In this document: positions 54,844 to 63,532 of the stretch, in pieces | Layout of the letters: the number at the start of each line of letters is the position of its first letter | Position numbering within the stretch: the stretch's first letter is position 1 | Origin: a virus | DNA length: 64,000 bases | IMG/VR virus record: IMGVR_UViG_3300027759_004238 | Coordinates: 17,290-81,289 of that record | Direction: 5' to 3' (one strand) | The notes under the pieces: model-generated | The model's database searches: none | Seen by the model: only the letters and a program-made list of their open reading frames with translations | Told to the model about the DNA's origin: nothing | Position numbers and translations under genes: made by a program

Positions 54844-56294
54844 GAGTAGGTATATTAACCTACAATAGACCTGATTATTATCAGCAAGTTCTTGCAAGTG
54901 TTCCTAGAAATAAAATAGGAACACTTGTTGTTGTTAATGATGGAGAAAATAGTTATGCTACTCCTCAGTGGGATGTAGATCATATAATCCTAAACAAAAA
55001 ACAAAAAGGAGTAGCCAAAAGCAAGAACATACTCCTAAAATATCTCATTGATAAGGGATATAAACACTTATTTCTCATAGAAGATGATATTCTAATTAAA
55101 GATCCGGGTGTGTTTAATGCTTACATTAAAGCCGCAAATTCTACAGGAATACATCATCTGTGTTTTGAAAAGGTGGCAAATAATGAAAAGACCTTAAAAT
55201 TTGTTCTTGAACAACCAGACGGCACTAAACTTGGGTTTTACCACAACCCTCAAGGAGCATTTATGTACATACATTCTAATCTGGTAACTAAATTAGGATA
55301 TTTTGATGAAACTTATATAAATGCATTTGAGCATGTAGATTTTGCATACAATTTAGTTACCAATAATGTAGCACCTCCTTTTTGGTATTTTCCAGATTTA
55401 TTAAACAGTCAAGATTATATAACAGATATACTAGGAAGTAATGAAGAATCTTCTATAACCAATAAAGACAAATACAAAGAAAATTGGGACGTTTCTGCTA
55501 AACATTTTACTAATAAATGGGGCAAATTTACAAACAGTATAGAAGATGAGGGTATTAAAAATTTATGTTATTCTTTAATGTTTTTACAAAATAATTATAG
55601 CAGAAAAAAAGAAATTAATAAAGACAAAAAACTTTCTATAATAATTCCATACAGAGATCGCAAGAATGCTTTAGAAAAAATTATTCCATCTCTTCATTCC
55701 TATGTTTCCAGACAAGTAGAAAATTATGAAATTATTGTTGTGGAACAAGATAACAACAAGCCCTTTAATAAGGGCTTGTTGAACAATATAGGGTACACCA
55801 AGTCTTCTGGTGATTATATATGTTTTCATGATGTGGATCTATTACCCGAATATGCAGACTACAGTTATCCTTCCGTTCCATCCCACATTAGTAGTCATTG
55901 TAGTCAGTTTAATTATGTTAATATCCCGGACAAAATCATGGGAGGGGTTGTTCTCTTTAATAAAGATCATCTAATCAAGGTCAATGGGTACAGTAATCAG
56001 TATGAAGGATGGGGCAAAGAAGATGATGATTTATATGAAAGATGTGTAAGAGAGGGATTAGTTCCTTACAAACACCCCTTTGGTAAATTTTTTAGTGTGT
56101 CTCATATACACCGGTTAAATGATCCTCAAGAAAATATATGTCATGAAATTAATGGGAAAAAATTTAATGCATACAAAAATAGTAATTTAGAATCTCATAA
56201 AATAGATGGCATAACAAATTGTTTAGATAATATAAAACAAGTTGTTTTATCAACTTCTGTAGATAACTATATACATTACTTGGTTTCTTTTTAA
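54819..56294 (+). CDS. Bifunctional GT2-GT7 (beta-1,4-galactosyltransferase-like) protein
   Basis: 491 residues. Half 1 (about 8-230) is a GT2 paralogue of the previous gene (GVGILTYNRPDYY, VVVNDGEN, HLFLIEDDILIKD). Half 2 (about 268-470) follows GT7/beta4GalT order: LSIIIPYRDRKNALEKIIPS, EQDNNKPFNKGLLNNIGY, CFHDVDLLPEYADYSYP, GGVVLFNKDHLIKVNGYSNQ, GWGKEDDDLYERC, then HIHRLNDP for the metal His. The family is best known from animals; bacterial and phage members are less studied. Two long perfect hairpins lie in its coding DNA. Confidence 0.78.
   Translation: MEISPSEIGVGILTYNRPDYYQQVLASVPRNKIGTLVVVNDGENSYATPQWDVDHIILNKKQKGVAKSKNILLKYLIDKGYKHLFLIEDDILIKDPGVFNAYIKAANSTGIHHLCFEKVANNEKTLKFVLEQPDGTKLGFYHNPQGAFMYIHSNLVTKLGYFDETYINAFEHVDFAYNLVTNNVAPPFWYFPDLLNSQDYITDILGSNEESSITNKDKYKENWDVSAKHFTNKWGKFTNSIEDEGIKNLCYSLMFLQNNYSRKKEINKDKKLSIIIPYRDRKNALEKIIPSLHSYVSRQVENYEIIVVEQDNNKPFNKGLLNNIGYTKSSGDYICFHDVDLLPEYADYSYPSVPSHISSHCSQFNYVNIPDKIMGGVVLFNKDHLIKVNGYSNQYEGWGKEDDDLYERCVREGLVPYKHPFGKFFSVSHIHRLNDPQENICHEINGKKFNAYKNSNLESHKIDGITNCLDNIKQVVLSTSVDNYIHYLVSF
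54895..54927. repeat. 12-bp perfect hairpin in the GT2-GT7 gene
   Basis: CAAGTGTTCCTA (54895-54906) and TAGGAACACTTG (54916-54927) with a 9-nt loop. Confidence 0.85.
55754..55781. repeat. 12-bp perfect hairpin in the GT7 half
   Basis: CAACAAGCCCTT (55754-55765) and AAGGGCTTGTTG (55770-55781) with a 4-nt loop TAAT. It spans codons for the conserved KPFNKGLLN motif. Confidence 0.85.
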
Positions 56295-56295
56295 T

Positions 56296-56841
56296 ATGTC
56301 AAAAAAACTTTCCATTTTAACCGCCACGCTCACCAAGAGGTCTTTAGTTTTTCATAATCTAGCACGGATTCTCAATGCTCAATCTAATAATAGTGTTGAA
56401 ATGTTGGCAAATATAGATGACGGGGAAAAAACCATAGGAGCCAAGAGAAATGAACTCTTGAATGCTGCTCAAGGAGATTACATCGTATTTGTAGATGATG
56501 ATGATATGGTGTCTCCTTATTTTATATCTAGTATATTAGAAGCCATAAAAGATCAACCAGATTGTGTTGGAATAGAAGGAATTATTACCCAAAAACATCT
56601 AGGATCCCGCAAATTTATTCATTCTATAAAATATAAAGAATGGTATGAAGAAAATAACATATATTATAGATGTCCAAATCATCTCAATCCAGTAAAGAGA
56701 GAAATTGCTTTAAAGGTAGGATTTCCTGATTTATCATATCAGGAAGATAAAGATTATTCTCTCCGTTTAAAAGAAGAATTAGTTACAGAAGTTTACATAA
56801 CAGATCCTATTTATTTTTATTATCCATCTACAACAGGTTAA
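56296..56841 (+). CDS. Short GT2 glycosyltransferase
   Basis: 181 residues. KLSILTATLTKRS, GEKTIGAKRNELLNAAQGDY, IVFVDDDDMVSPYF (DxDD) and a C-terminal YQEDKDYSLRLKE (E-D acceptor site) make a compact GT2 core with no extra domains. It starts 1 nt after the GT2-GT7 gene. Confidence 0.78.
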   Translation: MSKKLSILTATLTKRSLVFHNLARILNAQSNNSVEMLANIDDGEKTIGAKRNELLNAAQGDYIVFVDDDDMVSPYFISSILEAIKDQPDCVGIEGIITQKHLGSRKFIHSIKYKEWYEENNIYYRCPNHLNPVKREIALKVGFPDLSYQEDKDYSLRLKEELVTEVYITDPIYFYYPSTTG

Positions 56842-56845
56842 TTAT

Positions 56846-57535
56846 ATGAACTCTTATAAAATTTTAATTAAATTTCCAACTCGTGGAAGATCTGAAAAAT
56901 TCTTTGAAGTTTTGGATTTATATATTGAAAAGGCATTTAATATATCCAAAATAGCATTTTTGATTTCAATGGATTCAGATGATCCTCTTATGAATAATGA
57001 AGAAATTATTTGTAAATTGAAGAAATATCAAGAAAGAGTAAAATTAATTTATTTTTATGGAGATAGTAAAACCAAAATACAAGCCGTAAATGCAGATTTA
57101 GAAAAAGTATCTGGTTGGGATATATTACTATTGGCGTCTGATGACATGATTCCTATAATTATGGGGTATGATGAAATTATTCGTCAAGACATGAAGAATA
57201 ATTTTGAAGACACAGATGGTGTATTATGGTACCACGATGGTGCTCAAGACAGGTTAAACACTCTTAGTATATTAGGCAAAAAATATTATGAAAGATTTAA
57301 TTATATATACCATCCAGATTATATTAGTTTGTGGTGTGATAATGAATTTACGGAAGTTTCTATTCAGTTAAAAAGAGTTTATAAATCATCTAAAGTTATC
57401 ATAGAACACCAACATCCAGCATGGCAAAAATCTACATACGATGAATTATATGTCCGCAATGAAGCGTATTATTCTATAGATCAAATAAATTATAACAAGA
57501 GAAGTAAAAATAATTTTAATTTAAAATTAAAATGA
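56846..57535 (+). CDS. GT2-like glycosyltransferase
   Basis: 229 residues. KILIKFPTRGRSEKFFE, FLISMDSDDP, LIYFYGDSKTKIQAVNADL and ILLLASDDMIPIIMGYDEII (SDDM at the metal site) define a GT-A protein of a type common in marine phages and capsule clusters. Overlaps the next gene by 4 nt. Confidence 0.7.
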   Translation: MNSYKILIKFPTRGRSEKFFEVLDLYIEKAFNISKIAFLISMDSDDPLMNNEEIICKLKKYQERVKLIYFYGDSKTKIQAVNADLEKVSGWDILLLASDDMIPIIMGYDEIIRQDMKNNFEDTDGVLWYHDGAQDRLNTLSILGKKYYERFNYIYHPDYISLWCDNEFTEVSIQLKRVYKSSKVIIEHQHPAWQKSTYDELYVRNEAYYSIDQINYNKRSKNNFNLKLK

Positions 57536-58239
57536 AAACAACCTATATTTATCATCACTTGGGATTAGGAGATCATATAATTTGTAACGGGTTAGTAAGA
57601 AAACTTATTAAACTTTATCAAATAGATGAACCCCACATTGCAGTAACTCCTCAAAATTTAGAATCTGTTAAATTTATGTATAGAGACATAAATGGTGTAA
57701 AATATTTGAGCGGACAATATCATCAAATTGATAATTTTATTTCAAAAAATAATTTGACACATCCCTCTTTATTAAAAATAGGATTTGACCATTTGCGTTC
57801 CTTGCAAAAAGATCCTAACAATGTTTTAACCTGGGATGAAATTTTTTACAAACAATATGAGATAGATTTTAACATTAGATGGGAAGGATTTAAATTTAAT
57901 AGAGATAAAGAAAGAGAAAATAATCTATATAATATTTTAAACCCCGACAATCAAGAATATATTTTAATACACAAAAACGGAAGTTCTGGTGGTGATCGTA
58001 TAGTGTATGAAAGTTTGAGAACAGATATAAAAAGAATTTTTGTTGAACCCATAACTCCTATAATTTTTGATTATTGTAAACTCATAGAAAATGCAAAAGA
58101 AATACATGCAGTTGATTCTTGTTTTCATTTACTAGCTGATAGTATATCTACAAACAGTAAATTATTTCATCATGATTTAAAATATTGTAGAAATCCCGAA
58201 GAACCACACAGAACTAAAAATAATTGGATAAAAATATAA
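57532..58239 (+). CDS. Minimal GT9/GT-B-like protein
   Basis: 235 residues. YHHLGLGDHIICNGLVRKL is the GT9 N-terminal glycine-rich loop (GLGD). EYILIHKNGSSGGDRIV and AKEIHAVDSCFHLLADSIS supply the C-terminal sugar-nucleotide site (D-S-x-x-x-H-L-A). It is much shorter than bacterial heptosyltransferases (about 320) and may be a reduced GT-B. Confidence 0.6.
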   Translation: MKTTYIYHHLGLGDHIICNGLVRKLIKLYQIDEPHIAVTPQNLESVKFMYRDINGVKYLSGQYHQIDNFISKNNLTHPSLLKIGFDHLRSLQKDPNNVLTWDEIFYKQYEIDFNIRWEGFKFNRDKERENNLYNILNPDNQEYILIHKNGSSGGDRIVYESLRTDIKRIFVEPITPIIFDYCKLIENAKEIHAVDSCFHLLADSISTNSKLFHHDLKYCRNPEEPHRTKNNWIKI

Positions 58240-58240
58240 T

Positions 58241-58882
58241 ATGGTAGACAACTATGAAAAATTCAAAAACGGTTTAATAAAACAGAAAAATTTTTTTAAA
58301 CACAAAAAAGAATATAATATAGATTATATTAAACAAAGATATGATGTATATAAGGAATTATCTATTAATATGTCATACTTGCGATTGGGTTATTTGATAG
58401 GCTCGTTGGACAAAGTTCCAACGAGTATATTAGATGTTGGTTTCGGAAATGGTGATTTTTTAAATGCAGCTAAATCCAAGATTCAAAACTGTTTTGGTTT
58501 TGAGGTCAATGAATATATAACACCAAGTGGCTGCATTTGTGTAGATGATATCTACAAAGACTCGTATGATGTTGTTTGTTTTTTTGATGTGTTGGAACAT
58601 TTTGAAGACATATATGAAATTAAGAAATTAAAAACAAAATACATTTATATATCTGTCCCAGAATGTCATTATAATTCAGATGAATGGTTTTTAAATTGGA
58701 AACATAGAAGACCAGATGAACATTTGTGGCATTTTAATTTGTCTTCTTTAACCAATTTTATGAATGAAATTGGTTATCATTTAATAAATTCTTCAAATGT
58801 AGAGGATTGTATTAGAGTTCCGTCTGACAATCAAACAAATATATTATCAGCTGTTTTTAAAAACACCTCATTTTTGGTGTAA
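58241..58882 (+). CDS. Class I SAM-dependent methyltransferase
   Basis: 213 residues. TSILDVGFGNGDFLNAAKSK is motif I (D-V-G-x-G-x-G), VVCFFDVLEHFEDI motif IV, then YIYISVPECHYNSDEWF and HLWHFNLSSLTNFMNEIGYH, as in Methyltransf_23 proteins of sugar-modifying clusters. It may methylate a sugar made or attached by the neighbouring enzymes. A 9-bp perfect hairpin lies at 58402-58425 in its coding DNA. Confidence 0.8.
   Translation: MVDNYEKFKNGLIKQKNFFKHKKEYNIDYIKQRYDVYKELSINMSYLRLGYLIGSLDKVPTSILDVGFGNGDFLNAAKSKIQNCFGFEVNEYITPSGCICVDDIYKDSYDVVCFFDVLEHFEDIYEIKKLKTKYIYISVPECHYNSDEWFLNWKHRRPDEHLWHFNLSSLTNFMNEIGYHLINSSNVEDCIRVPSDNQTNILSAVFKNTSFLV
58402..58425. repeat. 9-bp perfect hairpin in the methyltransferase gene
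   Basis: CTCGTTGGA (58402-58410) and TCCAACGAG (58417-58425) with a 6-nt loop. Confidence 0.8.
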
Positions 58883-58888
58883 TTTTCA

Positions 58889-58907
58889 TTAGTTTGAGTT
58901 AAACTAA
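58889..58907. promoter_or_regulatory. Inverted repeat just upstream of gene 46
   Basis: TTAGTTT (58889-58895), 5 nt, AAACTAA (58901-58907). It ends 1 nt before the TTG start of gene 46 and could be an operator or a translation-controlling hairpin. Confidence 0.35.
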
Positions 58908-58908
58908 A

Positions 58909-60729
58909 TTGGTGAAGCAAATTTTATTTAAAAAAATAATTATACAAAATTTTCTCTCAGTTGGTGAAGAGTCTCTGGAGTTATGGTTTAATTCAGGCAT
59001 AAGTCTTATTACTGGGGAAAATAGAGACAAGGGTGGTCGCAACGGTGTAGGAAAAAGTACCCTAATTGAATCAGTTTACTGGACATTATTCGGAAATACC
59101 ATAAGAGACATTAAAAGAGATAAAATTATCCACAATCAATCCAAAGGTGGGTGTTGTGTTGTTTTAAATTTTGATGTTATTACTTCAAAGAAAATAGACA
59201 GTTATATACTAACACGAAGGGCCGAACCCAACAAAACAGAATTATTATGTAATGGAGTTGACATAACACGATCCTCCTTACCCAAAACAGACGAACTCAT
59301 AAAAGAAATTATAGGAGCCAGTGAAGAAGTGTTTCAGAATGCAGTTATTATGACTGCTAATAACACACTACCTTTTATGGCTCAGAAGAAGGTAGACAAG
59401 CGTAAATTTGTTGAAGGCGTTTTGCATCTAGGCATCTTCGGCGAAATGTTATTGCAGGTTCGCTCAGATCTTAATGAGTGTAAGAAACAAAATGAACAAG
59501 ACAGTTTTAATTTTTTAGACAATCAAAAAAACCTAGAAACTTACAAAAATCAATCCAAAAAATGGAAAGACAATCTAGATTTAAAAGTATTTTCCTTGCA
59601 GAAAAAGGTTAATGAAAATTTAGAAACTATCAAAAATTTAGAAGAAAAAAATGCAGATATTAAAGGAGTTGAAAATGCTCAACAAAATTTAAAAGAACTA
59701 ATTGATAAGAAAGAATTTAAAATATCTCAACTCCAAACTCTGTCTTTAGAATGTTCCGAAAAGATTTTTGATATAAATTTAAAAATAAATGCATTAAATC
59801 TTTCCGTAAAAACAAACAAAGAAGAAATTTTAAAACTACAGCAAACCACAAAAACTTGTCCGGTGTGTAAAAGAGATTTTGAGAATGTAGATGAAATACA
59901 TATTAAACAGCTCATTCAAGAATTTGATTCTAATATAAAAATTGATCAAGAATTAATTAAGTTTACTTCTAAGGAATTACAAAGTCAGAAAGAAAATTGC
60001 AATATAATATCTGATGCTATTAATAATTTAAATTTAGATATTAAGAAACATGGGAAAGAATTAAATTCTTTAAATTTGGTCTCCCAGGAAATAAATCAAT
60101 TTAAAGGCCGTAATGAAGAAATTCACAATGAAATTTTAGAAATACAGAACGAACCCAACCAATTTACTCTTTTAATAGACACCGCTTCTTCAAAAAATGA
60201 AGAACTGGAAACAAAACTATCTAACATTCAAAAAAGGATAAATGTTTTAGAATCTGCCAAGTATATCGTGTCAGAAGAAGGTGTAAAAACCTTCATCATT
60301 AAAAAGATGTTAAATATCCTCAATTCAAAACTTAATTTCTATCTACAAGCTCTAGAAGCTCCTTGTAAGTGTGAGTTTAATGAAATGTTTGAAGAGACTA
60401 TTTATAACGAGAGAGGAATAGAATGTTCTTACTTTAATTTTAGCGGAGGAGAACGGAAGAGAATAGATCTAGCCATCCTCTTTATGTTCCAAGATGTATT
60501 ACGCATGCAGGCTGGAACCTCTTTCTCCTTGAGTATGTATGATGAATTATTTGATTCCGCCCTAGATGAAAAGGGAGTTGACAAAATTCTTAATATTCTT
60601 CGGACTCGGGTAGAAACCTACCAGGAAAGTGTGTATATCATATCACATAACAAAGCCACGGACAGAGCCGGAATAGATCAAGTCATTCTTTTAGAAAAAC
60701 AAGATGGCGTTACTAGAATTTTGCAGTAA
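58909..60729 (+). CDS. gp46: Recombination endonuclease subunit gp46 (SbcC/Rad50-like)
   Basis: 606 residues (T4: 560). The ABC-type N-terminal half has SLITGENRDKGGRNGVGKST (Walker A with an insert). Long coiled coils carry a zinc hook CPVC (TKTCPVCKRDFEN, about residue 318). The ABC signature is FSGGERKRIDLAI and Walker B is LSMYDELFDSALD. It works with gp47 in end processing. No ATG is available: the frame starts at TTG 58909 or GTG 58912, right after a 7-bp inverted repeat. Confidence 0.9.
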   Translation: MVKQILFKKIIIQNFLSVGEESLELWFNSGISLITGENRDKGGRNGVGKSTLIESVYWTLFGNTIRDIKRDKIIHNQSKGGCCVVLNFDVITSKKIDSYILTRRAEPNKTELLCNGVDITRSSLPKTDELIKEIIGASEEVFQNAVIMTANNTLPFMAQKKVDKRKFVEGVLHLGIFGEMLLQVRSDLNECKKQNEQDSFNFLDNQKNLETYKNQSKKWKDNLDLKVFSLQKKVNENLETIKNLEEKNADIKGVENAQQNLKELIDKKEFKISQLQTLSLECSEKIFDINLKINALNLSVKTNKEEILKLQQTTKTCPVCKRDFENVDEIHIKQLIQEFDSNIKIDQELIKFTSKELQSQKENCNIISDAINNLNLDIKKHGKELNSLNLVSQEINQFKGRNEEIHNEILEIQNEPNQFTLLIDTASSKNEELETKLSNIQKRINVLESAKYIVSEEGVKTFIIKKMLNILNSKLNFYLQALEAPCKCEFNEMFEETIYNERGIECSYFNFSGGERKRIDLAILFMFQDVLRMQAGTSFSLSMYDELFDSALDEKGVDKILNILRTRVETYQESVYIISHNKATDRAGIDQVILLEKQDGVTRILQ

Positions 60730-60738
60730 TATAAATAT

Positions 60739-61491
60739 ATGTCTGAAGAAAATTATCTATTGATCAGTGATGATGGACCTGGTTTTCATACCATTGAAGG
60801 TGAAGGAAAGTTTATTGGTTATCCGAGTGTATTCATGAGGCTGTTTGGGTGCAACCTAACCTGCCGCGGATGGGCATCACCAGATTCTCCGTGGGGTTGT
60901 GATTCTTATATCTCTTGGTCTAAGAAAAATAAGTATAGTTTTGAACAATTGTTCAAATTTTATAAAGAAAATGGATTAGCTGATAACCTCCGTCGAGGTG
61001 ATATATGGAAAATTACTGGAGGAGAACCCATGCTCCGGCAAGAACCTCTATTAAAGTTTGTAGAAGCCTTTAAAAATCACTTTGGATTTCTTCCTCGTAT
61101 AGATTTTGAGACCAATGGTACCATTCTACCGGATCCAAAATGGGTAGAAGAATATAATGCAACTTTTACAACGTCTCCAAAATTATCCTCTAACGGAGAT
61201 TCTAAACAAAAGCGTTATAATTTACAGGCTTTAAAATTTCATGTAGATCACAATTCCTGTTTTAAATTTGTCATCAAGGATGAAACTGATATGCAAGAGT
61301 TGTTTATAGATTTTATTAATCACCCTGGTCTTATGATTCCTCGGGATCTTATATGGATTATGGTATGTGCCGGTTCAAGAGCAGAACATATAGATAATGC
61401 AGAACCAGTGGCAGAATTGTGTAAGCAGTATGGATTTAAAATGTCTCCTCGTTTGCATTTAATGGTTTGGGATAGAGCGTTAAGAGTCTAG
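60739..61491 (+). CDS. queE: 7-carboxy-7-deazaguanine synthase QueE
   Basis: 250 residues. A radical-SAM QueE: HTIEGEGKFIGYPSVFMRLF, then the cluster region CNLTCRGWASPDSPWGCDS, KITGGEPMLRQEPLLKF, RIDFETNGT and LIWIMVCAG. It converts CPH4 to CDG. The cluster cysteines read C-x3-C-x11-C instead of the usual C-x3-C-x2-C, with a loop before the third Cys, a form I associate with phage QueE. It follows gp46 by 9 nt and pairs functionally with QueC at 26746. Confidence 0.88.
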   Translation: MSEENYLLISDDGPGFHTIEGEGKFIGYPSVFMRLFGCNLTCRGWASPDSPWGCDSYISWSKKNKYSFEQLFKFYKENGLADNLRRGDIWKITGGEPMLRQEPLLKFVEAFKNHFGFLPRIDFETNGTILPDPKWVEEYNATFTTSPKLSSNGDSKQKRYNLQALKFHVDHNSCFKFVIKDETDMQELFIDFINHPGLMIPRDLIWIMVCAGSRAEHIDNAEPVAELCKQYGFKMSPRLHLMVWDRALRV

Positions 61492-61522
61492 TGACATTTG
61501 AAAAATTTTTCTATTTATTTCA

Positions 61523-62842
61523 ATGGCCTTAAAATTAAAATCTTCAGACAATTCATCTCATAATTTAGATGATAAAATAGTTTACGAATATTCTTCTGTG
61601 GAACATGGTATTCCAAATTTACCATCTGGACATTATCAATCTTTTTTACCCAAGAACCGATACATCTCATCTGTTCCTATTCGGATTCCAGTGCAGGCAC
61701 CTGTAGTAATGCAAGAAGCCAACTTACCACGAGCATTAAACTATTATGCAGATTACGGTGGTTGTGGTTTCTGGCGTATGATATGGCCCGAAATTTCTCT
61801 CAATGCTTATCATAAGGCTTGTGTATCTGGATTAACTAGTATGGTTTTAGATTTGCGTTTTTATCAAAACATTAAAACTATAAGAATGCAAAGACAGGCA
61901 ACTCCGGTACAAAAAAGTTTTATACAAGAACTTCACAAACATAAAGATCAAATTGGTTATAAATTGGTGTATGAAATTGATGATGTGGTCTTCCGAAATG
62001 ATATTCCAGATTATAATAGATGCAAGGAAGCTTTTGCATCCTCAGAAGTGGAAAACACTATTTTAGAAATTATGGAATTGATGGACGAGATGACAGTCAC
62101 CTGTCAATATATGAAAGATTATTATATTGAAAAAACTGGTTCGAAGAAAGTAACAGTCATTCCTAATTATGCTCCAAAACAATGGTTGGGACATTACTAT
62201 TATCCAGATAGAATAGCAAAACTTTATGATCAACATAAGAGGAGACCACGAGTATTGTATGCTGGTTCCGGCACTCATATAGATGTTGCCAATAAAACTG
62301 GACTAAAGGATGATTTTGCTCACGTTGTTGATGAAATTATTAAGGCTCGCAAGAAATTTAAATTTGTTTGGAAAGGAACATTTCCACTTTCGGTTAAACC
62401 CTTTATTGATAATGGTGAAATGGAATTTTTACCGTGGTCTTCTTTGTTTGATTTACCCAAAGCCATACACGATGCAGCATGTAACGTAAGTTTTGCACCC
62501 TTGCAAGATAATATTTTCAATAAATCTAAAAGTAACATTAAAATTGTTGAATCCGGTGCATTTGGCATGCCAGGAACCTTTCAAAATCTCTGTACATATA
62601 AAGATGCAGAGTTAAAATTTGATAAAGGTGTTGATCTGATAAGCCAATTAGAACACATTACATCAGATTATGACAGATATATGAAACTTTCTAAAAATAT
62701 TCACGATTTTACGGACAAATTGTGGTTAGAAGATCATTTGGATGAATTTGAGGCAATGTATTTTACTAATTGGGGATCTAAAGAGCGAAATTTAAAAAGT
62801 CCTAATTTAATTAAACTAAATCAAGATCAGTTATCCAAATAA
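61523..62842 (+). CDS. GT4-like (GT-B) glycosyltransferase
   Basis: 439 residues. YKLVYEIDDVVFRND and MDEMTVTCQYMKDYYIEKTG followed by KKVTVIPNYAPKQW are the N-terminal half of a GT-B enzyme. RPRVLYAGSGTHIDV and CNVSFAPLQDNIFNKSKSNI, then KIVESGAFGMP, form the donor-binding E-x7-E half. Proteins of this type are frequent in T4-like cyanophages near replication genes, of unknown acceptor. It could act on phage DNA or on surface polymer. Lies between queE and gp43. Confidence 0.78.
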   Translation: MALKLKSSDNSSHNLDDKIVYEYSSVEHGIPNLPSGHYQSFLPKNRYISSVPIRIPVQAPVVMQEANLPRALNYYADYGGCGFWRMIWPEISLNAYHKACVSGLTSMVLDLRFYQNIKTIRMQRQATPVQKSFIQELHKHKDQIGYKLVYEIDDVVFRNDIPDYNRCKEAFASSEVENTILEIMELMDEMTVTCQYMKDYYIEKTGSKKVTVIPNYAPKQWLGHYYYPDRIAKLYDQHKRRPRVLYAGSGTHIDVANKTGLKDDFAHVVDEIIKARKKFKFVWKGTFPLSVKPFIDNGEMEFLPWSSLFDLPKAIHDAACNVSFAPLQDNIFNKSKSNIKIVESGAFGMPGTFQNLCTYKDAELKFDKGVDLISQLEHITSDYDRYMKLSKNIHDFTDKLWLEDHLDEFEAMYFTNWGSKERNLKSPNLIKLNQDQLSK

Positions 62843-62845
62843 AAA

Positions 62846-63496
62846 ATGAAAAAATTCGAAAATGTTTTAATTTATGTAGGAGGCCATCACGGAAATGGTG
62901 TTTCTGGTTTGATTGATGATTATGAAAAAGTTTTTATATTTGAAGCCAATCCAAATTTTTGTAGAATTTTATTTCAAAGATTTAACTCCCACCCCCATGT
63001 AAAAATAATTAATGCTGCTGTGTGTGATAGACATAATGAAAGTATGTATTTCTACATATCAAGCAACAACGGTGATTCTAGTTCATTGTTAGAACCTAAT
63101 AAAGAAAGTAATTTATATCATTTAATTAAAACCCAAGAAAAAATTGTGGTGCCTACTGTAAATTTAATAAATTTTTTAGAAGAAAATGATATTAAAAGTG
63201 TTAAAACTTATATAAGTGATTTACAGGGGTGTGATTTTTTAGTTTTAACCACTTTAAAATTGCTAATAGATAACAAATCTATAGAAACAATACAATGTGA
63301 AGTAGAAAAAGACGGAAGACCTAATATCTACACAAATAAATCTAAAACATTTCAAAACAAATTAAGTAATTTTGAAGTCTTCTTGGATGATAATTATAAA
63401 AAATGCTCATCTGGATGGGGAGTTTTAACAGAAAATAAATTTGAAGATGTTCCAGAAGATTGGAGCGAGTTTGATGTTAAATGGAAAGTAAAATAG
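62846..63496 (+). CDS. FkbM-family methyltransferase
   Basis: 216 residues. VLIYVGGHHGNGVSGLIDDY replaces the usual motif I glycines partly (G-G-x-H-G-N-G). VFIFEANPNFCRIL, VKIINAAVCDRHNE, then VNLINFLEENDI and YISDLQGCDFLVL give the FkbM order (EANP; IDxEGxDxxVL). Such enzymes methylate sugars or other hydroxyl groups. Together with the GT4-like gene it may form a two-gene sugar-decorating unit. Confidence 0.7.
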   Translation: MKKFENVLIYVGGHHGNGVSGLIDDYEKVFIFEANPNFCRILFQRFNSHPHVKIINAAVCDRHNESMYFYISSNNGDSSSLLEPNKESNLYHLIKTQEKIVVPTVNLINFLEENDIKSVKTYISDLQGCDFLVLTTLKLLIDNKSIETIQCEVEKDGRPNIYTNKSKTFQNKLSNFEVFLDDNYKKCSSGWGVLTENKFEDVPEDWSEFDVKWKVK

Positions 63497-63532
63497 AGTG
63501 ACATTCCATCACATTGATATGAAAATATTGAG

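Noticed and set aside
60730-60737. Exact TATAAATA just upstream of queE
   Set aside because: It ends 1 nt before the ATG, so a T4-style start would fall inside the gene; more likely chance in an AT-rich junction after the gp46 stop.
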